64,000 bases of DNA from Fulvivirga sp. M361 (lineage in GTDB: Bacteria > Bacteroidota > Bacteroidia > Cytophagales > Cyclobacteriaceae): the NCBI RefSeq assembly GCF_007097395.1, contig NZ_VKDC01000009.1, positions 62,001 through 126,000 on the forward strand, written 5' to 3'. A model generated the notes under the pieces. The model made no database searches. It saw nothing but the letters and a program-made list of their open reading frames with translations, and had not been told where the DNA came from. Position 1 is the stretch's first letter. Every line of letters starts with the position of its first letter. The position numbers and the translations under genes are program-made. Positions 36,840 through 47,400 of the stretch are shown here, one piece after another.

Positions 36840-37559
36840 ATGGATAAGTCGCTGAGTAATATACTTTTTATAGATATTGAGACAGTAGGAGTAACTCAAC
36901 ACCATCATGAACTGGATGAGCGATTAAAAAACCAATGGGCAAGAAAGGCGGCTTTCTTGAAAAGAGAGGATGGAATTACTGATGAAGAACTTTTTCAACA
37001 ACGGGCAGGCATTTATTCAGAATTCGGAAAAATCGTTACTATAGGCCTTGGTTACTTTATAGCTGAAAAAAAGAACTTTGTCTTGCGTACCAAAGCGTTG
37101 TATGATCATAACGAAAAAACGCTGCTCCTGCGTTTTGCCGATCTGCTTAAAAAGATCAATGTGGAAAACCTCAGGCTCTGTGCTCATAATGGACGGGAAT
37201 TTGATTTTCCTTACTTAAGCCGCCGTATGTTGATCAACGGATTACCGCTTCCTGAGGTACTTGATCTGGCGGGTAAAAAACCATGGGAAGTCAATCACCT
37301 GGATACGATGGATCTCTGGAAGTTTGGCGACTATAAACATTATACTTCACTTGAATTACTGGCTACAGTTTTTGATATTGACTCTAGTAAAACAGGTATG
37401 GATGGAAGTAAAGTAAATGCCGCTTACTACGAGGATGATCAGCTCGTTGAAATAGCGGATTACTGTGTGGAAGATGTGATCGTCACTGCACAGGTCTATC
37501 TAAAACTGAAAAGCATAGTTGCGGAAAAGGTAGAAGTCATTCGTGCCGACCCAAATTGA
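36840..37559 (+). CDS. DEDD-type 3'-5' exonuclease (PolB exonuclease-like)
   Basis: 239 aa. The DEDD catalytic set is visible: D and E in LFIDIETVG, the second D in AHNGREFDFPYLSRRM, and the last in YCVEDVIVTAQVYL. The family is the predicted 3'-5' exonuclease related to the proofreading domain of B-family polymerases. A standalone exonuclease acting on DNA or RNA. Stands 92 bp before rnr, so could be read with it, although the spacing suggests its own promoter. Confidence 0.88.
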   Translation: MDKSLSNILFIDIETVGVTQHHHELDERLKNQWARKAAFLKREDGITDEELFQQRAGIYSEFGKIVTIGLGYFIAEKKNFVLRTKALYDHNEKTLLLRFADLLKKINVENLRLCAHNGREFDFPYLSRRMLINGLPLPEVLDLAGKKPWEVNHLDTMDLWKFGDYKHYTSLELLATVFDIDSSKTGMDGSKVNAAYYEDDQLVEIADYCVEDVIVTAQVYLKLKSIVAEKVEVIRADPN

Positions 37560-37651
37560 TCCGGAAACGTAACTGCCCGTACTACCACGTAGTGCATTAA
37601 TAATACGTCTTACACCTTAGTGCACAGATAATAATCGCATCTTTGTAAATA

Positions 37652-39823
37652 ATGAGTAAAAAAAGAAAAAAAACTAAGAAAGGAAAGTCAGAGAACATCA
37701 CTGAAAAGCTCAAAGCCAAGATCGTTGCATTACTTAACTCCAAGCCTGACTATGACTATACACCAAAGCAGGTAGTCCGGCGCTTAGGTTTCCGCCGCAA
37801 AGATTATAACCGGGAAATCCCTTTCGTTATGGCCCAGCTGGAAAGGGAAGAGAAAATCACTATGTTAAGCCAGGGCGCTTATAAAAGTAATCGCAAACCG
37901 AACATATGCGTCGGAAAGATAGACCACGTCAATCCCAGGTTCGCTTATGTGATTTCAGACGATTCAGAACAAGACATTTACATCAAGGGCCGTGACCTGA
38001 AAAATGCCATGCATGGCGACACGGTAAAGGTATCCATCTCGCCCAGACGGCACGGGAAACACCCTGAAGGCACTGTAATGGAAATAATACAACGTGGCAA
38101 AGATGAATTGGTAGGAAGAATTGAATTTTCCCCACGTTTTGCTTTTGTTGTGCCGGACAACAAGAAGTTTCATCAGGACATGTTTGTTCCCTTAGAAAAA
38201 ACATTGGGTGCAGCCCATAATGATAAAGTTATTATTAAGATCAGCCAATGGCCTGCTCATGACAAGAGTCCTGAAGGAGAGATAATTTATGTATTGGGTA
38301 AAGCCGGAGATAATGAAGCCGAAATTCATTCTATCATGGCGGAATTCGATCTTCCTTTTGAGTTCCCGCAACATGTGATTGAGGCAGCTGAAAAAATTTC
38401 AGACCGTATTACAGCAGCAGAAATTAAAAAGCGCAAAGATTTCCGTGATACCCTCACATTTACAATAGATCCTGAGGATGCAAAAGATTTTGATGATGCA
38501 CTTTCCTTCCAAACACTGGAAAATGGGAACTATGAAATAGGTGTACACATAGCAGATGTCACACATTATGTACAGCTTGATTCCTCCCTGGAAAAAGAAG
38601 GATACGACCGGGCCACATCCGTTTACCTGGTAGACCGTACGGTACCCATGCTGCCGGAGCGTTTATCAAACGGACTGTGTTCCCTAAGGCCCAATGAAGA
38701 CAAATTGACATTTGCCGCTGTTTTTGAAATGAATAAAGAAGCTCAAATTGTCAATGAATGGTTTGGCAGGACCATTATTCATTCGGACAGAAGATTTACA
38801 TATGAAGATGCTCAGGAAGGGATAGAAAATGGTGAAGGAGATCACGCCGAAGTGCTGGTTTTATTGAATGAACTGGCAAAAAAGATGCGAACCCGGCGTT
38901 TTGGTTCAGGTGCAGTTAACTTCGAGACTACGGAGGTGCGCTTTACACTGGATGAAAAAGGCAAACCGCTTGGGGTAGTACCTAAGGTGAGAAAAGATGC
39001 ACATAAGCTTATAGAGGAGTTTATGTTGTTGGCCAATAAACAGGTGGCAACGTTTATTTACAATACAAAAAAAGGTAAAGACAAAAATACATTTGTTTAT
39101 CGCTCTCACGATTACCCTGATCCTGAAAAGATAAGCACATTCGCCTCCTTTGCCCGGCGTTTTGGACATGAGGTAAAAACGGAAGATGAAGCAGTCTCAA
39201 AATCATTAAATAAACTGCTGAGTGAGGTAGAAGGTAAGCCAGAGGAAAACGTACTTCAGCAACTCGCCATTCGTGCTATGGCAAAAGCCAAATACACCAC
39301 GGAACCTATGGGTCACTTCGGCCTGGCGTTTGCGCATTACACCCATTTTACTTCACCCATACGTAGATATCCGGATATGATGGTGCACCGATTACTGCAG
39401 CATTACCTGGATGGAGGAAAGTCCGTTGACGCAGACGATTATGAAAGCAAATGTGAACACTCCTCTGAACGTGAAAAACGTGCTGCCGATGCAGAGCGCG
39501 CAAGTATTAAGTTCAAGCAAGTAGAGTTCATGCAAAATGCAGAAGACAAAGCTTTTGAAGGAGTCATTTCGGGCGTCACCGAATGGGGTATTTTCGTAGA
39601 GATACTGGAGACCAAATGTGAAGGTATGGTTCGGATGGCTGATCTTAAGGATGACTTTTACGAATTTGATGAAGAATACTATCGAGTAATAGGACGAAAC
39701 AACAAACGAATCTATTCCTTAGGGGACAAAGTGTTTGTTAGAGTAACAAATACTGACATTGATCGAAGAACAATTGACCTTGAGTTTGTTGAAGAAGAAG
39801 ACCTGCCTGCTTTAGAACAATAA
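37652..39823 (+). CDS. rnr: Ribonuclease R
   Basis: 723 aa. A basic N-terminus (KKRKKTKKGKS) and winged helix (YTPKQVVRRLGFRRKDYN) are followed by cold-shock OB folds, then the RNB catalytic domain with TIDPEDAKDFDDALSF (four Mg-binding Asp), and a C-terminal S1 domain (FEGVISGVTEWGIFVEILETKC split around residue 640). Hydrolytic 3'-5' exoribonuclease that degrades structured RNA and acts in rRNA quality control. Confidence 0.95.
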   Translation: MSKKRKKTKKGKSENITEKLKAKIVALLNSKPDYDYTPKQVVRRLGFRRKDYNREIPFVMAQLEREEKITMLSQGAYKSNRKPNICVGKIDHVNPRFAYVISDDSEQDIYIKGRDLKNAMHGDTVKVSISPRRHGKHPEGTVMEIIQRGKDELVGRIEFSPRFAFVVPDNKKFHQDMFVPLEKTLGAAHNDKVIIKISQWPAHDKSPEGEIIYVLGKAGDNEAEIHSIMAEFDLPFEFPQHVIEAAEKISDRITAAEIKKRKDFRDTLTFTIDPEDAKDFDDALSFQTLENGNYEIGVHIADVTHYVQLDSSLEKEGYDRATSVYLVDRTVPMLPERLSNGLCSLRPNEDKLTFAAVFEMNKEAQIVNEWFGRTIIHSDRRFTYEDAQEGIENGEGDHAEVLVLLNELAKKMRTRRFGSGAVNFETTEVRFTLDEKGKPLGVVPKVRKDAHKLIEEFMLLANKQVATFIYNTKKGKDKNTFVYRSHDYPDPEKISTFASFARRFGHEVKTEDEAVSKSLNKLLSEVEGKPEENVLQQLAIRAMAKAKYTTEPMGHFGLAFAHYTHFTSPIRRYPDMMVHRLLQHYLDGGKSVDADDYESKCEHSSEREKRAADAERASIKFKQVEFMQNAEDKAFEGVISGVTEWGIFVEILETKCEGMVRMADLKDDFYEFDEEYYRVIGRNNKRIYSLGDKVFVRVTNTDIDRRTIDLEFVEEEDLPALEQ

Positions 39824-39874
39824 GCTGTAGCTCAGCCAGTAACTTAACAGACTAATCATTCAACACTGACCGCC

Positions 39875-40852
39875 ATGACTAAAAAACTGGATCAACTCAA
39901 ACAGCTGATTTCAGAAGCCATAGAACAACAACAATATGGAAACCACCCTGAGGAATTGTACGAACCGATTCGTTATCTCATGGCGCTGGGAGGAAAACGA
40001 TTGAGACCTTTGCTCACCTTACTTGGCTATACGTTATTTCAGAACGACCCTGAAAAAATTGTGAAACAGGCGCTTGCAGTAGAAGTGTTTCACAATTTTA
40101 CACTGATGCATGACGATATTATGGACGAAGCGCCTTTACGTCGTGGAAAACCTACAGTTCATGAAAAGTGGGACCGGAATACAGCTATACTTTCAGGCGA
40201 TGTAATGCTTGTAAAAGCATATGAGATACTGATTGATGTAGAACGAAAATACCTACCCAAAGTACTAAGGTTATTCAATAAATGTGCTGCTGAAGTGTGT
40301 GAAGGACAGCAGATGGATATGGCATTTGAGTCTAAGGATTTCGTAGGTCAGAAAGAATACCTGGAAATGATACGATTGAAAACGGCTGTTCTGTTAGGAA
40401 TGAGCCTTAGACTGGGTGCATTACTTGCCGGAGCTTCTAAATCAGAGCAAAAAGCCTTGTATCGGTTTGGTGTTAACATTGGCATAGGTTTTCAATTAAT
40501 GGATGATCTGCTGGATGTATATGCCGACAAACAAAAATTTGGTAAGCAGGTAGGAGGTGATATTATAGCCAATAAAAAAACATTTCTGTTGATCAAAGCC
40601 CTTGAAACAAGTGATGGAGAGTTAAAAACAGAACTCCAGCAATGGCTTGGCAAAAAGAAATTTGACCCTGAAGAGAAAGTCACTGCGGTGACGGATATTT
40701 ATAATAGATTAAATATCAAAGAATTGACTACTAAACAAATGGACCTACACTTCCAGGAAGGGTTCAAATCACTGGCGAAAATGAAAGTAGGGCCTTCTCG
40801 AAAAGCGATGCTTCGACAATTCACAGAGACATTGATTGCACGGGAAAGCTAA
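39875..40852 (+). CDS. Short-chain polyprenyl diphosphate synthase
   Basis: 325 aa. FARM motif DDIMD preceded by HNFTLMH, and SARM motif DDLLDVYADKQKFGKQ. The residue five positions before the FARM is Phe; long-chain synthases usually have Ala there. This suggests a C15-C20 product (farnesyl or geranylgeranyl diphosphate) rather than an octaprenyl one, by family rules. GGKRLRPLL is the N-terminal substrate-binding segment. Feeds isoprenoid synthesis (quinones, carotenoids, undecaprenyl). Confidence 0.9.
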   Translation: MTKKLDQLKQLISEAIEQQQYGNHPEELYEPIRYLMALGGKRLRPLLTLLGYTLFQNDPEKIVKQALAVEVFHNFTLMHDDIMDEAPLRRGKPTVHEKWDRNTAILSGDVMLVKAYEILIDVERKYLPKVLRLFNKCAAEVCEGQQMDMAFESKDFVGQKEYLEMIRLKTAVLLGMSLRLGALLAGASKSEQKALYRFGVNIGIGFQLMDDLLDVYADKQKFGKQVGGDIIANKKTFLLIKALETSDGELKTELQQWLGKKKFDPEEKVTAVTDIYNRLNIKELTTKQMDLHFQEGFKSLAKMKVGPSRKAMLRQFTETLIARES

Positions 40853-40972
40853 GGTCTTAGAGGGATTAATACTATTGCTTAATTGAGATTAAGCAACGGT
40901 TCGAAAATATGCGGTTAATTCGGGCCAAAATGAATAGGTTTTAAACTTTCCGAAATGTTCAAAACATAAAGC

Positions 40973-41416
40973 ATGCTCACCTCAGTACTTATTTACACGA
41001 ATACTTTCCTGTTTTTAATTTTGTCAGGATTACATTTTTACTGGCTTTCTGGTGGAACATGGGGCTATAATGCAGCTATTCCCGAAAGATTCAAGGCGTC
41101 GTTTTTTAACCCTGCCAGGAGGTTAAAAACAAGGTTATCTACATTTTTGGTAGCCATTGGCTTGTTGGCTTTTGCCTCTGCTAGTTTTCTGAATCTTTCT
41201 GATTATCAATTACTTCATGAACGATATCCTATCCGTCAAGTTACCATTGGCATTGCCTTTGTCTTCTTGTTGAGAGCTGTCGGAGATTTCAGATATGTGG
41301 GATTCTTTAAAAAGGCAGGTAATGATGTTTTTTCAAGAATGGATACGGCTCTCTATTCTCCTTTGTGTTTAATATTTAGCATTAACGCATTTTATATGGC
41401 ATTATGGACATGTTAA
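40973..41416 (+). CDS. DUF3995 family membrane protein
   Basis: 147 aa, four hydrophobic helices (about 7-28, 52-72, 87-104 and 124-144). HFYWLSGGTWG and the SFFNPARRLKTR region are the marks of DUF3995 membrane proteins. No function is known for the family. Converges on the minus-strand lipoprotein gene with a 42-bp spacer containing the hairpin GCCTG-GCCGG-CAGGC. Confidence 0.8.
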   Translation: MLTSVLIYTNTFLFLILSGLHFYWLSGGTWGYNAAIPERFKASFFNPARRLKTRLSTFLVAIGLLAFASASFLNLSDYQLLHERYPIRQVTIGIAFVFLLRAVGDFRYVGFFKKAGNDVFSRMDTALYSPLCLIFSINAFYMALWTC

Positions 41417-41458
41417 CCCTAATGTCGCGGCCTGGCCGGCAGGCTTAACAGTCGGGAG

Positions 41459-42325
41459 TTATTTTCTCTGGTAGAAGTAAACCTCCGCTTCTTTCTCTCC
41501 GGGCTCTTCGCTTAAGGTATAGAAACCGGAGTCATCTACATTCCAGGCAATAGACTCACCCTGAGGTTCAGGTTGGTAAGGGACATCAATGGGAGGAGTA
41601 AGTAACGTTTCTTTAATGTCATTATTCTCCTTCCTTTTCCAATACAGAATACGGTCATAGGTCTTCATAATGATCTCCTGTCCATCCGCTGAGATGTCAC
41701 CTGCTACGATCTTATGAAAATGGAGTGTGCCCACATTCTTTGGAATTACCGTTTCCGAGGTGCTTTGCGGATAGGCCATATTATACAGGTGTACATTTTG
41801 TTCTCTTTTAGAGACAATATAAAGGTCGGCCGTTAACGGGTCGACCATCAGGCATTCGGCATCCCGATTCCCATCGGGATATTGAAACCGGATAACATCT
41901 ACGTCAGTGATCATTACATCATCATCTCGCGATGGTTCTTTAAAGCGGTAAATGTATTGGTATTCATGGATGGCCTTATTGTCACCCATCTCTGCTATAT
42001 AAAGATAGTTCTCCCCTTTTTCCGGTCCTGGTCCAAGTGTCAGGTCCTCCCAGTCCCTGTTTTGCAAGCCCGACAGGTAAAATGTTTTTACATCCTGACC
42101 ATTTTCATGGATCAGGAAAATGCGGGCGGTATCACCACTGTCATTATGAGTCCACAGTAATCCGGGGTTTTTGATGCTCGCCTCCAACCCGGAAGCCTCA
42201 TTGATAGCGTCATTAGTCAATATCCCCAGGGATTCGGCCCTTGAAAAGGGGGGATCACTATTTTTTTGGTCAGAGCAAGCCAATACAGCCGAAATAGCTA
42301 TTAGCAGTATTAATCTGTTCAACAT
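41459..42325 (-). CDS. Lipoprotein, probable beta-propeller type, unknown function
   Basis: 288 aa. Lipobox at Cys17 (AVLACSDQ). The mature part is repetitive beta: NEASGLEASIKNPGLLWTHNDSGD, DWEDLTLGPG, ENYLYIAEMGDNKAIHEY and YRFKEPSRDDDVMI; such repeats suggest a propeller fold. No family recognised. It follows the metallophosphoesterase gene by 32 bp on the same strand, so it may belong to the end of the phosphate locus, which would make it an accessory outer-membrane protein. Confidence 0.72.
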   Translation of the reverse strand: MLNRLILLIAISAVLACSDQKNSDPPFSRAESLGILTNDAINEASGLEASIKNPGLLWTHNDSGDTARIFLIHENGQDVKTFYLSGLQNRDWEDLTLGPGPEKGENYLYIAEMGDNKAIHEYQYIYRFKEPSRDDDVMITDVDVIRFQYPDGNRDAECLMVDPLTADLYIVSKREQNVHLYNMAYPQSTSETVIPKNVGTLHFHKIVAGDISADGQEIIMKTYDRILYWKRKENNDIKETLLTPPIDVPYQPEPQGESIAWNVDDSGFYTLSEEPGEKEAEVYFYQRK

Positions 42326-42357
42326 TTATAAACTTCCGGATCATTAAGCTGGCAAAC

Positions 42358-43329
42358 TTAATCAGAATCTTTTTTAATGTTAAATGTATAGATTACTGTT
42401 CCATCCACATCAACAAACTGCAAGAGAATGGCATCTCTTGTAAGGGAAGCGGCCACGAAACCGGGTACTGATTTCGCAAACTTTGAATGTTGCATCATTC
42501 CTGTGGGCCTTACTTCAGAACCAGCTCCTGAAATGATATGATGTGTCATTCCATCAACAGGTTTAATATGCTGTAAATCATGTTCATGCCCTGCAAAATA
42601 TAGATCCACTTGATTTCTTTTAAATATCGGATCAAAATGACGTTGGATATTGGCCGTTTTTTTCAGCCGCTGACCGCCACTGTATAATGGATGATGACCC
42701 ACTACTATCCTCCAATCGGCCTTGGAAGCTGACAATACACTATCCATCCATACGATTTGTGCCGTGGTATCCTGTCCTGCTACAACATCTTTGTATTTGT
42801 CCTCCTGGTAATAATCATCTTCAAAAGGAGAAGTATCTATAAAAACAAAGGTAGCTGTGGCACCGTCGTCACTTTTAAAATCTTTTGTGTAGTAGCGGTC
42901 CGGCATATTCCATCGACGTGAAATATGAGTATAATCTATTTCTGCCTGTATATTGCCTCGGTAATCATGATTACCCAGTACCACATACCAGGGACAGTGT
43001 GTGTACTGACCGGAGTAGATTTGTTCATAGGAACTGATCCAATTATAATCTTGTGTACTTCCTACACCATTATCATAGAAATTATCACCTGTAGAGAGTA
43101 TCATTTCCGGTTCAATAACATAGGCTGACTTTTCCATTATATCAGCCACTTTTTGCTGACTGAACTGGCCATTACGACCCCAGTCACCCAGAACATAAAA
43201 GTGGAGGGCATCTTCTGTTACTTGTAGCGCAGGGAGTGTCTCTTTCTCTTGTTGTTGCTTTTCCTGTTCAACAGGTACACACTGCATGAAAAAGCTTACT
43301 ACCAGACAAATGAAATACGTGGTTTTCAT
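42358..43329 (-). CDS. Acid-phosphatase-like metallophosphoesterase lipoprotein
   Basis: 323 aa from ATG 43329; the upstream start at 43401 would overlap the phytase gene, and only the 43329 start gives a signal peptide (Cys17 in FFMQC). All five metallophosphatase blocks are present: LGDWGRNGQ, STGDNFYDNG, VLGNHDYRG, VVGHHPLYSGG and FAGHEHDLQ. The arrangement matches tartrate-resistant (purple) acid phosphatases, which bind two metal ions. It follows the phytase gene by 38 bp. Its likely job is to release phosphate from partially hydrolysed phosphoesters in the periplasm or at the surface. Confidence 0.92.
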   Translation of the reverse strand: MKTTYFICLVVSFFMQCVPVEQEKQQQEKETLPALQVTEDALHFYVLGDWGRNGQFSQQKVADIMEKSAYVIEPEMILSTGDNFYDNGVGSTQDYNWISSYEQIYSGQYTHCPWYVVLGNHDYRGNIQAEIDYTHISRRWNMPDRYYTKDFKSDDGATATFVFIDTSPFEDDYYQEDKYKDVVAGQDTTAQIVWMDSVLSASKADWRIVVGHHPLYSGGQRLKKTANIQRHFDPIFKRNQVDLYFAGHEHDLQHIKPVDGMTHHIISGAGSEVRPTGMMQHSKFAKSVPGFVAASLTRDAILLQFVDVDGTVIYTFNIKKDSD

Positions 43330-43367
43330 AACAAACAGTAATAAAGTTTTGATACGTTTTAAGAAAA

Positions 43368-44429
43368 TTACTTTAGCTCTTCCCCGGCAATATCTTGCCA
43401 CTTATAAAAGTGAAATGTACCATCATCTGACATGGCTGCGAATAAACCACGCTGAAAACCAGAGTTTAGCGGAACGTTAGTTACATCACTACCATCACTT
43501 TCTGAAGTAGAAAGAAAGACTGTTTTCATAAATGTATGTTGATGGGGATTGTCACCTGTGCCTTCCCTGGAATAAACTTGAAATGTATTGGCTTGCTGGT
43601 CGGACACTAAAATATAACCTGTAGAATCAGAAGTTTTATAAATGGAAATACCTTCATGATCACGTGTGAAACGCTCTTTACCAAACAAGGCTAACTCAAC
43701 GTTGCCGCTGTCAGGATGAGCGTAGTATTTTCGTACTCCTACATTCTCATCCGAATAATAAACATAGCCTAACTCGTTGTCTACTGCAATGGCTTCGATC
43801 TCTTTTATCCCGCTGAACTTTCCAAAAGAACGTACCAGGTTTCCTTCTACACTCCCATTTTCTTCATACAACTCATACTGTCCAAGGTAGCCGTTGGCAG
43901 GGCCAAATTTACGACTTACGATAGCATAGATTTTCCCATCAGGCTGCCGTGTATACAATGCGATGCCCATGGGAGCGCGAAGAGAATCCTGTTCGAAAAC
44001 CGGGATACCGCCATTATCAACAGGCTCCATTTCCGGTAGTTTAAATACCCGGATGCTGTTAGTATTTCGTTCGGTACAAACCGCAATGTCTATATGCTGT
44101 CCTGAGAATTCAAAGTCATAGGCTATATCTACATTATTAGGTCGTTTGATATTACTGACCGTATCCACAATTTTACCTTCCAGGTTAAAAACATATAAGG
44201 CGCCGATGCCATTATCGTCACCTTTGTCCGTACCGATAATAAGGCTTTTGGCGGCGTCTTTCTTATTTATCCAGATGGCAGGGTCATCTGTATCATGGGC
44301 CACGCGTTGCGTAATAATAGTGGGTTTAATGAGTGAAGTTATGTTAAGGTCACTTTCAGTTGGGGCGTTCTTTGCAGGCTGACAAGCTGCGAAAGCTGCT
44401 ACTAAATATATAAGTAAAAGTTTCTTCAT
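43368..44429 (-). CDS. Beta-propeller phytase (3-phytase), lipoprotein
   Basis: 353 aa. Signal peptide with lipobox at Cys16 (AAFAACQP). Motif DTDDPAIWIN (D48-D49) is the calcium/phosphate-binding signature of beta-propeller phytases, followed by FNLEGKIVDTVSN, RPNNVDIAYDF, DHEGISIYKTSD and the C-terminal GLFAAMSDDGTFHFYKW. Such enzymes hydrolyse phytate to lower inositol phosphates and need calcium. It follows the TonB-dependent receptor gene and precedes the acid phosphatase, forming a phosphorus-release locus. Confidence 0.93.
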   Translation of the reverse strand: MKKLLLIYLVAAFAACQPAKNAPTESDLNITSLIKPTIITQRVAHDTDDPAIWINKKDAAKSLIIGTDKGDDNGIGALYVFNLEGKIVDTVSNIKRPNNVDIAYDFEFSGQHIDIAVCTERNTNSIRVFKLPEMEPVDNGGIPVFEQDSLRAPMGIALYTRQPDGKIYAIVSRKFGPANGYLGQYELYEENGSVEGNLVRSFGKFSGIKEIEAIAVDNELGYVYYSDENVGVRKYYAHPDSGNVELALFGKERFTRDHEGISIYKTSDSTGYILVSDQQANTFQVYSREGTGDNPHQHTFMKTVFLSTSESDGSDVTNVPLNSGFQRGLFAAMSDDGTFHFYKWQDIAGEELK

Positions 44430-44438
44430 AATGAATAA

Positions 44439-44481
44439 CAGAGAATGCCAATCAACCGCATGGACTGGCCGGCATTCTCTG
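44439..44481. terminator. Hairpin between TonB receptor and phytase genes
   Basis: CAGAGAATGCC pairs perfectly with GGCATTCTCTG (11 bp) around a 21-base loop. On the minus strand it comes 12 bases after the receptor stop, followed by TTATTCATT, a weak T-run. It may be a partial terminator or an mRNA-stability hairpin that lowers phytase expression relative to the receptor. Confidence 0.55.
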
Positions 44482-44492
44482 TGTAATGTGAT

Positions 44493-47400
44493 CTAGTTTT
44501 TGAACAGGTCGAATTTGATACCAGCGTTGAACCGAACATTGTAAAACTCAATTTGCATTGTCCTTTCTTCGATACCCTGATAGTAGCGCAGAGGTTGGTT
44601 GGTCAAGTTATTTACCTCGAAAAAGAACCTCCATTGTGGAGTAAAGGCATAAGAACCATTTAAGTCCAGGAAGGTCTGCTTGTCATAGTATCTATCATTA
44701 AATGCGTCTCCCCCGAGTTCATCAATATAGTCACTGGCAAAGTTGAGCGAAGCGCGGAGTACGAGTTTATCCGTTTCATAAGAAAGGGAAGCGTTAAACA
44801 TATTTTCCGCTGTACCTGGTAGCGCGAGGTCTTCTCCTTCACGCCCTTCTATACCATCTGTGCTGGATTGCGTATAGGTATAGTTCAGGTAAACGCCAAA
44901 ACCTTTCCAAATTCCCGGTAAGAAATCTAGTTGACGCTGGAAAGAAACCTCAAATCCGTAAATTTCGGCCGTACCGCCGTTTTCAGGGGTTTCAAACTCA
45001 ACATCTGTTTCGTTGATGCCCAACGGTCTTGCATCGAAGTTTTCAATACTTCTGGAATAAATGAAATCATCGATGTCTTTATAGAATGCCCCAGCTGAGA
45101 CCAGACCAACAGATTTGAAGTATTTTTCAGCCATTAGGTCCAGGTTCATCGAAACAGCAGGTAACAGGTTAGGGTTACCTGTACTCAGTTCCGGTCCGTC
45201 AGGATCAAATTGTTGAAAGGGTACCAGATCAAAATAATTGGGTCGTGCAATGGTATTGGTCCAGGCTAACCTTAGTACGGTACTTTCTGAAAGGTCATAT
45301 TTCAAATGTAATCCAGGAAGTACGTTGGTGTAGCTATCCGTGCCGTTTGTGGTACCGATTTCTTCCGTATCCACGTCGAAAGAGAAGCCGTTGTAGTCAA
45401 TATCGGTGTGCTCTACCCGTAAACCACCTAATAGGGAAAACTGCGGGGTGATTTGAGCATCAAACATGGCATATCCGGCAAAGATCTTTTCTCTGGCTGT
45501 ATAGTTACCAGGAGCATATTCCTCAGGAATATCAGATTTATCAAACAATGCTGGGTTTTGTAGATCTAATGATCCGAGAAATTCTTTCTGGGCGAAATAA
45601 CCTGCTTGATATTGGCTTCCTACCAGGTAATTACTTTTGGAAATGTCTGTAACGGGTACATTGATCATGGGATCAAAATCAGCTGTATTCACCGGTTCAT
45701 ATTCCGTAAAACTGTTGTCACGTTTTTTGAATTTGTTGCGATAACGTCCGCCTGCTTTTATGAATACATTTTCATTAATCGGTAACCGGAGGTCTAAACG
45801 TCCGTTTAAATCTTCTTCGAATGTGAACTGTCGCTCGTCGGTAATGTCATTCAGAGACAGGTTCTGCCATTGGTTTTCTGCATTGCTGGTAACCAGTGGC
45901 CTTTCGGGGTTTCTAATGTCTATAGTTACCGGCAAGTCACCTTCTCTGAACCTGATGTAGCGCTCATCGGGTCGTTCTTCCGAGGCACGAGCATAAGTGC
46001 CTGACCAGTTTAACTTAACATTGCTGAATAAATGTTCTCCCTTAAGGCTTATGTTACGCATACGCTGATCTTCCAGACGTGTATTCTGTACTCTGTCCGA
46101 GCCTATACCACCTTTACTTTGCCTTCCGATTCTGCCCAGTGCGGTGAAAAGGCCAGGCTCCAGCTGTGTAACCGTTCCATCGTCGAAAGAGTCTTCCAGT
46201 TTGCCCACGCGATAACGGAATCTGTTCTCCCAATCATCTCGCCAGTTATAGATGGAGTTTAAAAATAAGGTATGATTGTCATTGATCTTATAGTCCAGGT
46301 TGAGCGAGGTGCTGCGTCTCACACGTTGTACGGTATAAGTTCTTATATCAAATTCGTCAATGACAGCACCGAATTGGTCATTTTCTATCCATACAGCTTC
46401 TGCATTGTCAGAACCAAATTCGTGATTATTGTATGAAGCAGAAAATATCACCCCCAATTTGTCATTCATAATCCTGTCACCTATCACCAACGCTCCTGTC
46501 CATATGGGTTTTTCGGAAAGAAAGTTTAAACCACTGGCCGCGGTACCTGAAATACGCAATCCGGAAGGCGCCTGACGTGTTACCAGGTTTACAGATCCTC
46601 CTATGGCGTCTGCATCCATATCCGGTGTCACCGCTTTATTTACCTGGATAGTTTGGATCATGTCAGAGGGGATCAGATCCATTTGTACCCTTCTGTTGTC
46701 TCCTTCTGCCGATGGTATACGCTCGCCATTGAGAGTAACCGAGTTAAGCTGGGGGGCAAGTCCTCTTATAATAATATCACGAGCTTCTCCCTGGTCGTTC
46801 TGCATAGTAATGCCAGGGACCCTTTTAAGTGCGTCACCCACATTGGCATCAGGGAACCTGCCAATTTGATCGGCAGCAATGACATTGGTGATATTAGAAT
46901 TTGTCTTTTGCTGATTCAGTGCTTTAGCCTGCCCTTTAAGACGGTCGCCTAATACTAACACTTCATTTCCTAGCGTCACACCTGGCGACATTTTTATATC
47001 CAAGGAACTGGATTGACCGGCTGTGACGGTCACGGGCTGGTTTACCTGTTCGTAACCCAGGTAGGAAACATTTAGCGTATAATCTCCTTCATTAACTTTA
47101 GCGATAAAGAATTCTCCTCTTAGGTCTGTCACCGCTCCTTTTGACGTTTCAGTGAGTATTACGGTAGCTCCCGGGAGTGGCAACCCATTTTCATCCAGCA
47201 CCCTTCCGGATACACTACCCATTGCCATTTTTACTCTGGCGGACGATTTGTGTTTATCCACTACTATGTTATAGTTGATCTGCTTGAAACGTAATTTGGA
47301 GCTCCTTGAGATTTCGGTGAGCAATTCTCCTAAGCTTTCATAATCATTAGTCAGTTTTATTTTCTTGGCGGTGTTGATCTTGTCGTTACTGTAAACAAAG

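Noticed and set aside
40877-40894. GCTTAAT/ATTAAGC hairpin after the polyprenyl synthase gene
   Set aside because: No T-run; not a convincing terminator.
43330-43401. Longer N-terminus for the metallophosphatase
   Set aside because: Overlaps the phytase stop and hides the signal peptide; the start at 43329 is better.
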